This document shows positions 6,464 to 11,890 of a stretch of DNA of 14,899 nucleotides, piece by piece; position 1 is the first letter of the stretch; the number at the start of each line of letters is the position of its first letter. The stretch covers positions 1 through 14,899 of the forward strand of contig JAQTWS010000004.1 in NCBI GenBank assembly GCA_028689175.1, written 5' to 3'. Under the pieces are notes generated by a model, which was not told the DNA's origin, searched no databases, and worked only from the letters and a program-made list of their open reading frames with translations. Both the position numbers and the translations under genes were made by a program. Source of the stretch: Minisyncoccota bacterium (GTDB lineage Bacteria; Patescibacteriota; Minisyncoccia; Minisyncoccales; Minisyncoccaceae).

Positions 6464-7204
6464 TTATCTCGCAGTCCAACCACCATCAACATAAAGAATA
6501 CTTCCTGTTACATATTTTGCATCATCTGAAGCTAAATAAAGTGCAGCATTGGCTATATCTTCGGGCTCCCCAATGTATCCTAATGGCGTAGATGCTTCTA
6601 AAAATTTTCTACAAGCTTCATCTTGTAACATTCCTTTTGTCATCTCTGTTTGAATAAAACCAGGAGCAACGGCATTGATCCTTATTCCTAATGGCGCAAG
6701 TTCTATAGCAGCTGTTCTTGTTATTTGATTAACCCCACCCTTTGCAGCGCAATAAGAGACTGAGCCATTAAAACCATTAATTCCCAATATGGAAGACATA
6801 TTAATTATTGACCCTTTAATATTATTATTTTTCATATATTTTGTAGCAGCCCTTACACCATAAAAAACGCCTGTTAGATTTACATCTATTACTTTTTTCC
6901 AATCTTCATCACTCATAGAATCCACACCTGCCATAGCCGCAGTTCCGGCATTATTAACAAAAATATCTAATTTCCCAAATTTTTCAATAGTTTTTTCTAT
7001 AAGATCATTAATCTCTTCTGATCTTGTAACATTACATTTTATAAAAATAGCATTTTTCTTTTGAGAAACAATTTCCTCCCCTTTTTCCACATTTATGTCT
7101 GAAAAAACCACTTTTGCTCCTTCTTTTAAAAATTTATCTGCAATAGATAGCCCTAGTCCAGAAGATGCACCAGTTACTATTGCTACTTTGTTTTCTAATT
7201 TCAT
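6464..7204 (-). CDS. Classical short-chain dehydrogenase/reductase (SDR), FabG/glucose-dehydrogenase type
   Basis: 246 residues, the standard length of classical SDRs, cytosolic, no signal peptide. The Rossmann motif TGASSGLG (11-18) and Asp36 at the end of beta2 suggest a preference for NAD over NADP. NNAG is at 84-87 and the catalytic tetrad is Asn109, Ser138, Tyr151 and Lys155 (YCAAK). PG at 181-182 and the C-terminal YVTGSILYVDGGWTAR are typical. The substrate cannot be assigned; 3-oxoacyl-ACP reductase (FabG), sugar or alcohol dehydrogenases all look like this. Fatty-acid synthesis genes are not nearby, so I avoid a fabG label. The start codon lies 17 nt downstream of the DUF134 gene, and the two are presumably co-transcribed. 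Confidence 0.93.
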   Translation of the reverse strand: MKLENKVAIVTGASSGLGLSIADKFLKEGAKVVFSDINVEKGEEIVSQKKNAIFIKCNVTRSEEINDLIEKTIEKFGKLDIFVNNAGTAAMAGVDSMSDEDWKKVIDVNLTGVFYGVRAATKYMKNNNIKGSIINMSSILGINGFNGSVSYCAAKGGVNQITRTAAIELAPLGIRINAVAPGFIQTEMTKGMLQDEACRKFLEASTPLGYIGEPEDIANAALYLASDDAKYVTGSILYVDGGWTAR

Positions 7205-7221
7205 ATTTTTATTATATTTTA

Positions 7222-7494
7222 TTAATCTTTAATTTTAATAGATTTTCCTTCTATGATAGCCTCACTTACTTTTTTATAGGCTGAAGATAAAATTCTTTGA
7301 AATGTACTTTGAGATGTGTTCATTTTTTTAGCACACTCAACTTGATTTAAATTCTTAATATTTTTTAAACGCAAAGCTTCTACTTCCTCAGTAGTCAATT
7401 CTACCTCGAGTAAATCCTTAAGTGGAATTCCTCTTGGTTTAAAATATTTTACATGAGGATTAAATCTAATCCTCCTTAACATTCTTGGTCTCAT
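7222..7494 (-). CDS. DUF134 / UPF0251 DNA-binding protein
   Basis: 90 residues. The conserved N-terminus is visible: RRIRFNPHVKYFKPRGIPL (8-26), followed by EVELTTEEVEALRLKNIKNLNQVECAKKMNTSQSTFQRIL. Residues about 49-76 form a sigma-70 region-4-like helix-turn-helix. The family is a set of small predicted regulators often found next to DUF5320 and NifX/dinitrogenase-cofactor-like proteins. Here the DUF5320 gene is directly upstream, but no NifX-like gene is present. The metal or redox role suggested for the group is not experimentally established to my knowledge. It has no Shine-Dalgarno and is translated from ATG 7494, downstream of a stable hairpin. Confidence 0.9.
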   Translation of the reverse strand: MRPRMLRRIRFNPHVKYFKPRGIPLKDLLEVELTTEEVEALRLKNIKNLNQVECAKKMNTSQSTFQRILSSAYKKVSEAIIEGKSIKIKD

Positions 7495-7506
7495 TTTAAA
7501 TATAGA

Positions 7507-7532
7507 TATGCGCCCTTTTAAATGGGCGCATA
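7507..7532 (-). other. GC-rich hairpin between the DUF5320 and DUF134 genes
   Basis: TATGCGCCC (7507-7515) and GGGCGCATA (7524-7532) form a perfect 9-bp stem with an 8-nt A/T loop. On the minus strand it begins 7 nt after the DUF5320 stop. Only a broken T-run follows, so it may attenuate or protect the upstream mRNA rather than terminate fully. The GC content of the stem stands out strongly here. Confidence 0.6.
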
Positions 7533-7539
7533 CTTTAAT

Positions 7540-7737
7540 CTAGCCCTCTAAATCTTTTAAATATTCCTCAGTCTCTCTAATTTCTTCTTTCAAATCTTCT
7601 ATATATTCCTTTAACATTTGTGATTCATCTTTTCTTGATATTCTTCTATAACCACATCCAAATCCTCTTTGAAATCCGCAAGGACCTAAGCCTTTGCCAA
7701 TTCCCCCCCAAGGGCCTGTTCCATCAAATCTTGGCAT
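7540..7737 (-). CDS. DUF5320 small Gly-rich protein
   Basis: 65 residues. The N-terminal half MPRFDGTGPWGGIGKGLGPC is the hallmark of DUF5320 proteins (MP.fDGTGP.G.Gp.TGrg.G.C). It carries two Cys (20 and 28) and three aromatic/Arg clusters (GFQRGFGCGYRR). The C-terminal half (about 35-65) is an amphipathic, acidic coiled coil (LKEYIEDLKEEIRETEEYLKDLE). The function is unknown; family members sit with DUF134 and NifX-like genes. It is first in the minus-strand operon leading to DUF134, SDR and CorA. No Shine-Dalgarno is visible; the ATG was chosen because the family motif begins there. Confidence 0.9.
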   Translation of the reverse strand: MPRFDGTGPWGGIGKGLGPCGFQRGFGCGYRRISRKDESQMLKEYIEDLKEEIRETEEYLKDLEG

Positions 7738-7833
7738 ATTTTTAAAATCTATTTAATTATTGTAATTAATATAGACTATTAGGTTTGTTATAAAAATGAC
7801 CTTTAGGTAATAAATATTCATGACCCTATTTTG

Positions 7834-7862
7834 AGTATATACCCATAATTATAATTTGTCAA
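7834..7862 (-). promoter_or_regulatory. Promoter of the DUF5320-DUF134-SDR-corA operon
   Basis: On the minus strand TTGACA (7862-7857) and TATACT (7839-7834) are separated by 17 bp. Transcription should begin near 7827, leaving an unusually long leader (about 90 nt) for this window. The leader opens with two copies of GGTCAT (7825-7820 and 7801-7796), 24 bp apart, which could be a binding site. Confidence 0.65.
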
Positions 7863-7865
7863 TAA

Positions 7866-8201
7866 TTATTTAAAAATCTTTTCTAAGATATATGCAATTA
7901 TAGAAATAATTATACTAAATAAAAGAGCCCCCAAAAAGTTATCTACAGAAAAACCTTCAGTTAAAAATGCGGCAATCATAATAATTGCTGCATTAATTAC
8001 AAATGTAAAAAGACCAAAAGTTAATATATTAATAGGTAATGTTAATATTATAAAAATTGGTTTCACGAATATGTTTAATAAACCTATCACAAAAGATATT
8101 GCTATAATCGTTCCTAGGCTCGTAACCTTGATTCCAGGAAGAATATAAGATGCTCCCAAAACTGACAATATTAATATGATGGTGTTTATTATAATATTCA
8201 T
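7866..8201 (-). CDS. YvlD-like / phage-holin-4 family four-helix membrane protein
   Basis: 111 residues, nearly all hydrophobic, with four membrane segments at about 3-20, 30-46, 50-78 and 89-107. The family pattern is clear: SYILPGIKV (18-26), VIGLLNIFVKPIFIILTLPINILTFGLFTFVINA (38-71), and GFSVDNFLGALLFSI. This is the 'mycobacterial 4-TMS phage holin' family (Bacillus YvlD), which despite the name is mostly chromosomal and linked to envelope stress; true holin activity is not shown for most members. It has one of only two strong Shine-Dalgarno sequences in the window (GAGGAGG at 8220-8214), which lies inside the end of the preceding antitoxin-like frame. Its ATG overlaps that frame's TGA (ATGA), so the two are translationally coupled. 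Confidence 0.88.
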   Translation of the reverse strand: MNIIINTIILILSVLGASYILPGIKVTSLGTIIAISFVIGLLNIFVKPIFIILTLPINILTFGLFTFVINAAIIMIAAFLTEGFSVDNFLGALLFSIIISIIAYILEKIFK

Positions 8202-8347
8202 TTTTTATTATCCTCCTCGGGCAGCGCAGTAATTATTGCCCAAGGTTTATTTCTTTTAGTAATTATAATTGGTTTCTTATTATAATGTACTTCGTCAATG
8301 ACATCTTGAAAGTTATTTCTTGCTGTCGTGGCTTTAACTATTTTCAT
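8198..8347 (-). CDS. Small Phd/YefM-like antitoxin homologue (no toxin gene adjacent)
   Basis: A 49-codon frame runs from ATG 8347 to TGA 8200-8198. The protein begins MKIVKATTARNNFQDVIDEV and continues KKPIIITKRNKPWAIITALPEE. It matches the N-terminal DNA-binding and dimerisation domain of Phd/YefM antitoxins (typically '...s.aR.nf..ll..v.....pi.Itr.g.p.avivs...'). The C-terminal toxin-neutralising tail of full-length antitoxins (about 75-90 residues) is essentially missing. No RelE/YoeB/Doc-like toxin is adjacent; the downstream, overlapping gene is the YvlD-like membrane protein. It may act as a stand-alone autoregulator using the TGTACA-type repeats just upstream. The antitoxin likeness is seen in the sequence; the regulatory role is inferred. 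Confidence 0.72.
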   Translation of the reverse strand: MKIVKATTARNNFQDVIDEVHYNKKPIIITKRNKPWAIITALPEEDNKK

Positions 8348-8378
8348 GAAAAATATTATTAATTAATCTTATCTCTAT

Positions 8379-8406
8379 TTTATATTAAAATTATACAAAT
8401 TGTCAA
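8379..8406 (-). promoter_or_regulatory. Promoter of the antitoxin-like/YvlD-like operon
   Basis: On the minus strand TTGACA (8406-8401) and TATAAA (8384-8379) are spaced by 16 bp. It lies back to back with the BON gene promoter; only 11 bp separate the TTGTCAA and TTGACAA sequences that carry the two -35 boxes. Confidence 0.6.
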
Positions 8407-8432
8407 ATTGTACAAAATTGACAAAACGTACA
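8391..8432. repeat. Three TGTACA-like repeats between divergent promoters (putative operator)
   Basis: TATACA (8392-8397), TGTACA (8409-8414) and CGTACA (8427-8432) recur every 17-18 bp. Each is followed by AAA and a TTG(T/A)CAAA-like tail in the first two copies. The central copy sits in the perfect 8-bp palindrome TTGTACAA. TGTACA is the core hexamer I recall for YefM-YoeB operators. The repeats overlap both -35 boxes and so could control both directions. Confidence 0.55.
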
Positions 8433-8447
8433 AATTAATGATATTAT
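8418..8447 (+). promoter_or_regulatory. Promoter of the triple-BON gene
   Basis: TTGACA (8418-8423) and TATTAT (8442-8447) are separated by 18 bp, with a predicted start near 8454. The ~43-nt leader can fold a small bulged hairpin (TATGCAG 8453-8459 with CTGC 8469-8472 and CATA) and lacks a Shine-Dalgarno. Confidence 0.6.
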
Positions 8448-8496
8448 TAAATTATGCAGATAGGTCGGCTGCTCATAATAAATTTAAATTTATATT

Positions 8497-9153
8497 ATGA
8501 CAACAGACGAGCAAATAAAACAAAAAATTGAAGAAGAACTTTTTTGGGATTCAAGAATTGATGATTCAAAAATAAATGTAGAAGTGGAAGATGGTATTGT
8601 AAAATTAAAAGGAGAGGTGTCTTCTTGTTCACAAATGTTTAGTGCCGAAAATAGTGTATGGCATATCCCAGGAGTTAGAGGGGTTAATAATGAGCTAAAT
8701 GTAGTTTTAACTGAAACTCCCATAGATGACCAAATTTTAGATGCTGTAAAAAATATTTTAACATGGAGTCCTTATATTGATTCATCCAAAATTAAAATTT
8801 CTGTAGATGGAGGGCTTGTAACACTAGAAGGGTCTGTGGATACCTACTGGAAAAAGATGAGAGCTGAAAATATTGTTTTTGATATAAAGGGAGTAAATCA
8901 AGTTAGTAACAAATTATCTATAGTTCCTACTAAAGATTTCGTTGACGAACAAATTGCAAATAGTATAGTTTCTGCAATTGACAGAAATTTAAATATAGAT
9001 GCAGAAATTGTAGATATCAAAGTAGAAAATGGAATTGTTACTCTTTCTGGAAATGTTCCTACGTATGCAGCGTACAAAGCTGCTTATAATGCTGCTGCTT
9101 ATACATCAGGTGTAATTGATATAATTGATAATTTAACAATAGGAATTATATAA
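8497..9153 (+). CDS. Protein with three BON domains (OsmY-like, cytoplasmic form)
   Basis: 218 residues made of three consecutive BON domains, at about 3-70, 74-141 and 147-217. Each shows the pattern 'D..I...I...L.wd..id...I.V.V.dGiV.L.G.V......A...v..v.GV..V.N.L.V': GIVKLKGEVSS, GLVTLEGSVDT and GIVTLSGNVPT mark the three copies. There is no signal peptide or membrane segment, unlike periplasmic OsmY, so it is probably cytoplasmic or membrane-peripheral. BON domains bind phospholipid or other macromolecular surfaces and are often induced by osmotic or envelope stress. Divergent transcription from the YvlD-like gene fits an envelope-stress role (inference). Copies 1 and 2 are more alike than copy 3, whose end is Ala/Tyr-rich (AAYKAAYNAAAYTSG). 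Confidence 0.92.
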   Translation: MTTDEQIKQKIEEELFWDSRIDDSKINVEVEDGIVKLKGEVSSCSQMFSAENSVWHIPGVRGVNNELNVVLTETPIDDQILDAVKNILTWSPYIDSSKIKISVDGGLVTLEGSVDTYWKKMRAENIVFDIKGVNQVSNKLSIVPTKDFVDEQIANSIVSAIDRNLNIDAEIVDIKVENGIVTLSGNVPTYAAYKAAYNAAAYTSGVIDIIDNLTIGII

Positions 9154-9191
9154 TTTTGTTTCTTACAAACTTTATTATTTTAACTGATATA

Positions 9192-9722
9192 TTATTCTAT
9201 ACAGCAATCAATTGCTTTTTTAACAAGATCTCCTAGTTTTCCCATAAAACCTTTTTTTTCTTTGTCTTTTTTATTCAAAGCTTCGTCATCTATTTTTTTA
9301 ATATCACCTACATTGAGAAGCTTCATATTGAGCCCCCAAAATAATGAATAAAGATTGTATGCTTTATCAAATAAATCATATGCTTCTTCTTTTTTTCCCA
9401 TACCAAGTTGCTTTGTTCCAACCTCCATTAACCTCATTGATGCAGCAAGAAGATGTTTAGAAATACACCAAACTTCCCCCTCATATTCTTTAATTATTTT
9501 TTTAAGAAGCTCTTTTCTAATTTCTCTTACATCTTTTATCATGTCGTAGTATTCTGTTTTATTGAGTTTAGCTCCTGTAAAGAAAAAGTGTTCCTCTATG
9601 CTAATCAAATTCATTATGGCAATGCTTAGATCTTGATCAGAAGATAAATCCATTTTTTCTTGTTTTTTCATATCATCAACTTTTTTAATGAATTCATCTA
9701 AATTTTTAATTTTATTGTTCAT
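9192..9722 (-). CDS. Uncharacterised soluble helical protein
   Basis: 176 residues, no membrane segment, predicted mostly alpha-helical. I know no named domain, though the sequence has the look of a conserved family: MDLSSDQDLSIAIMNLISIEEHFFFT (about 24-49), EVREIRKELLKKI (63-76), EGEVWCISKHLLAASMRLMEVG (80-102) and a TPR-like KKEEAYDLFDKAYNLYSLFWGLN (109-132). The linker DKEKKG is followed by an amphipathic helix ending AIDCCIE with a Cys pair. This region could tether the protein to a membrane or bind metal. It starts only 4 nt after the stop of the CPVC membrane-protein gene, so they are co-transcribed and may act together. Function unknown. Confidence 0.75.
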   Translation of the reverse strand: MNNKIKNLDEFIKKVDDMKKQEKMDLSSDQDLSIAIMNLISIEEHFFFTGAKLNKTEYYDMIKDVREIRKELLKKIIKEYEGEVWCISKHLLAASMRLMEVGTKQLGMGKKEEAYDLFDKAYNLYSLFWGLNMKLLNVGDIKKIDDEALNKKDKEKKGFMGKLGDLVKKAIDCCIE

Positions 9723-9726
9723 ATTC

Positions 9727-10239
9727 TTATTTTGTTAAAAAATAAAAGAAGATACTTAAAACAATCAAAGGAATTGTTGGCATAACTACTTTTTGAAAAG
9801 GAAAATATGCATGCCCTTTATTTCTCTCTTTTAAATATTCGTAATAATTAGCTCCTATATAAAAACTAATACTTCCTAAAATGATACCAAATAAAAGTTT
9901 ATCTATACCAAAAACAAATTTGTTTAATGGATGCCCTATGATATTTGAAAAGTATAATGGAAGTATTATTAATAAATAATACGATAAAATTGTAATAATT
10001 GTTTTACCTTTAAAATTTATATTTTTATTTTTTAAAAAATTTAATGTCCAAATTATAAGTGAAACAATTAAACCGCCTATCCAAAGGCCTGTTATGAGGT
10101 CATCGATTTGAAGCCACCTTGAAAACCCTACCCCTGCACCTACTGCCACAGTACAAACTGGACAAACTGCAAAAACTTGCTTTAAACCTATTAAAAACAA
10201 TAAAAACGTCAATAAAATTACATTCTTTATTTTTCTCAT
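9727..10239 (-). CDS. Multi-pass membrane protein with N-terminal CPVC motif
   Basis: 170 residues. Residues 4-22 are a signal-anchor; a signal-peptidase-like site (VFA/V) follows at 22-25. Right after it comes CPVC (Cys26, Cys29), which would sit on the outer face of the membrane, followed by TVAVGAGVGFSRWLQIDDLITGLWIGG. Further membrane helices lie at about 45-66, 80-98, 111-130 and 150-168. A CxxC next to the membrane can be a redox pair, a metal or a haem site; with no CxxCH this is not a c-type haem motif. The family is not recognised by name. It is the first gene of a two-gene operon with the helical protein. Its -10 candidate is so near ATG 10239 that the mRNA may be leaderless. Confidence 0.75.
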   Translation of the reverse strand: MRKIKNVILLTFLLFLIGLKQVFAVCPVCTVAVGAGVGFSRWLQIDDLITGLWIGGLIVSLIIWTLNFLKNKNINFKGKTIITILSYYLLIILPLYFSNIIGHPLNKFVFGIDKLLFGIILGSISFYIGANYYEYLKERNKGHAYFPFQKVVMPTIPLIVLSIFFYFLTK

Positions 10240-10244
10240 ATTTA

Positions 10245-10273
10245 TATATATTATTTAAAAAATTAAAATTCAA
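10245..10273 (-). promoter_or_regulatory. Putative promoter abutting the CPVC protein start
   Basis: On the minus strand TTGAAT (10273-10268) and TATATA (10250-10245) are 17 bp apart. Five bases separate the -10 from ATG 10239, so +1 would fall on or beside the start codon. The surrounding sequence is so AT-rich that chance matches are likely. Confidence 0.35.
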
Positions 10274-10281
10274 ATCACTAG

Positions 10282-10298
10282 AAACTTAATTTAAGTTT
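10282..10298. repeat. Perfect 8-bp inverted repeat in the divergent spacer
   Basis: AAACTTAA (10282-10289) and TTAAGTTT (10291-10298) flank one base. It lies just upstream of the putative CPVC promoter and about 60 bp upstream of the DHH gene, a normal position for an operator. No known regulator site is recognised. Confidence 0.4.
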
Positions 10299-10323
10299 AA
10301 CAGGATTAATTTAAAAATACAAA

Positions 10324-10350
10324 TTGAATTAAGAATTTTTCTGTGATAAC
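10324..10350 (+). promoter_or_regulatory. Putative extended -10 promoter of the DHH gene
   Basis: TTGAAT (10324-10329) lies 15 bp upstream of GATAAC (10345-10350), which is preceded by TGT (extended -10). Eight bases remain to ATG 10359, so the leader is at most 1-2 nt. This is the third start in the window with such an arrangement. Confidence 0.4.
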
Positions 10351-10358
10351 GTAAATTT

Positions 10359-11867
10359 ATGCAAAAAAACTTTAAAAAATTAAATATCATTAATCTACAG
10401 TCAGGAGATAAATACTTTGGGGATGTTAAGATTTTAAAAAAGAGTATTCCTGGCCCGATTATATTCTCTATTAGTGATGGCTATGGAGTTATGGATGCTG
10501 TTAGTAAAGATTCTAATTTTGATGTAGATGATGTTGTAAAAATTTCAGGAAAAGTTAGCGAAAGAGCGGGAAAACTTCAAATAGAACTTGAAAGTATTAA
10601 AAAATCAGATATAGATTTTGAGGCTTTAATAGACAAAAACAGTGAACCTCAAAATACAAACTTTAGCATTAAATCCGAAAAGTTAGAAAAATTGAAACCT
10701 TACTTCTTTAATATTTCAAAAAGAATAAGAAAAGCCATACTAGAAAATCAACCTCTTATTATTAGACATCACGCTGATTCTGATGGAATCAATGCTGGGC
10801 TTGCCATAGAACATTCCTCAAGAATGCTTATGAAAAAAATTGGACTTAATCCAGAATTTAATCTCTACCGTTCCCCGAGTAGAGCTCCTTTTTATGAGAT
10901 TATAGATGTTTTAAAAGATGTCAGCTTCTCTAAAAAAACATTAGAAGCACATGGCCAAAAAAAACCGCTTTTTATTGTTTTGGATAATGGCTCTACCCCT
11001 GAAGACGTATTTGGATTAAAAACACTTAAAATACTTGGCTTTGAATCAATTGTAATTGATCACCACAATCCAGTTATTATTGATAATAAAAAAACTTTGG
11101 TTGATCCCTATCTTTCTTTCCATTTAAATCCATACATTGAAGGTTTTGATAGCCAAATTTGTGCAGGTATGTTAGCCTATGAGCTTGCAAAATGGATTTT
11201 TAAAGATTTTAATAATCCAGCCATGCCTGCAGTAGCAGCTCTTACTGATAGGTCTAATTCTAAAGAAGCTGATCAATATATAGAAAAAAGTCAAAGAACT
11301 AAAAAAGAACTAGAGGAAATTGGAATTGCAATTGACTTTATTGCTTATCAGCTAAAATTTGCTCCTGGAAAGGGATTGTTTGAAGAACTTTATAAAAATC
11401 CAGAACTTGTAAAAATTTTAAATCAAGAAGTAAGAAAAGGGACCAAGACTCAATTAGAAAGCACACTACCTTACTTGAGAACTAGAGATATTTCAGGTGT
11501 TATTTTGTCAGATATTGACCTTGAAAAATATACTATGAAGTTTAAATATCCTACTCCCGGAAAGGTTATTGGAATGATTCACGATACGGTTAGTGCTGGA
11601 AGAGAGGAAATGCCTATTATTACATTGGGTTACTTAAGTGATATGATTATCTTAAGGGCAACAAGACCAGTCCTCCCTATCGCAAAAATCATAGAAAGAA
11701 TTAAACAAGATGTTACTCACGCTGGAACAGAGGGAGGTGGACATGAATGTGCGGGAACAATTAAATTTACTCCGGGGCATTTAACTGCTATTTTGGAAAA
11801 TATTAAAAAACAAATCTCAGAACTTAATTATTTAGAAAACTCACAAGAATTAAAAAACAGGGACTAA
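10359..11867 (+). CDS. OB-fold/DHH/DHHA1 phosphoesterase, archaeal RecJ-like type
   Basis: 502 residues. The N-terminal OB-fold (about 17-82) has GPIIFSISDGYGVMDAV and GKVSERAGKLQIELESI, as in nucleic-acid-binding domains. The DHH domain follows: motif I RHHADSDGINAG (136-147), LDNGS (208-212), IDHHNP (233-238) and DP (249-250), supplying the Mn2+/Mg2+ ligands. ALTDRS (294-299) closes the catalytic part. A DHHA1 domain ends with GGGHECAG (459-466). The arrangement and the RHHxDxDG motif resemble the archaeal RecJ-like family (COG1107) more than bacterial RecJ, but the DnaJ-type zinc finger of that group is absent. Likely activity is a single-strand nuclease or a phosphoesterase on small nucleotides, in the cytoplasm. 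ATG 10359 is used; no Shine-Dalgarno is present. The TAA stop lies in the loop of the terminator hairpin. Confidence 0.85.
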   Translation: MQKNFKKLNIINLQSGDKYFGDVKILKKSIPGPIIFSISDGYGVMDAVSKDSNFDVDDVVKISGKVSERAGKLQIELESIKKSDIDFEALIDKNSEPQNTNFSIKSEKLEKLKPYFFNISKRIRKAILENQPLIIRHHADSDGINAGLAIEHSSRMLMKKIGLNPEFNLYRSPSRAPFYEIIDVLKDVSFSKKTLEAHGQKKPLFIVLDNGSTPEDVFGLKTLKILGFESIVIDHHNPVIIDNKKTLVDPYLSFHLNPYIEGFDSQICAGMLAYELAKWIFKDFNNPAMPAVAALTDRSNSKEADQYIEKSQRTKKELEEIGIAIDFIAYQLKFAPGKGLFEELYKNPELVKILNQEVRKGTKTQLESTLPYLRTRDISGVILSDIDLEKYTMKFKYPTPGKVIGMIHDTVSAGREEMPIITLGYLSDMIILRATRPVLPIAKIIERIKQDVTHAGTEGGGHECAGTIKFTPGHLTAILENIKKQISELNYLENSQELKNRD

Positions 11868-11878
11868 TCCCCGTTTTT
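11853..11878. terminator. Bidirectional terminator enclosing the DHH stop codon
   Basis: AAAAACAGGGA (11853-11863) pairs with TCCCCGTTTTT (11868-11878), with one A-C mismatch. The 4-nt loop (11864-11867) is C plus the TAA stop of the DHH gene. A- and T-runs on both sides let it serve the convergent gene ending at 11891 as well. Confidence 0.7.
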
Positions 11879-11890
11879 AATTTAAATCGA

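Noticed and set aside
7507..7532. Full rho-independent terminator between the DUF5320 and DUF134 genes
   Set aside because: The stem is strong but the following minus-strand sequence lacks a continuous T-run and no promoter for DUF134 is visible behind it; I list it as an intergenic hairpin.
8198..8347. A classical toxin-antitoxin operon
   Set aside because: No RelE, YoeB or Doc-like frame is found on either side; only the antitoxin part is present, so I report it as an orphan.
8490..8723. Minus-strand frame opposite the start of the BON gene
   Set aside because: Low-complexity Ser/Phe-rich product of the opposite strand; the BON frame is clear.
9355..9549. 64-codon plus-strand frame inside the helical protein gene
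   Set aside because: Antisense shadow with no start signals.
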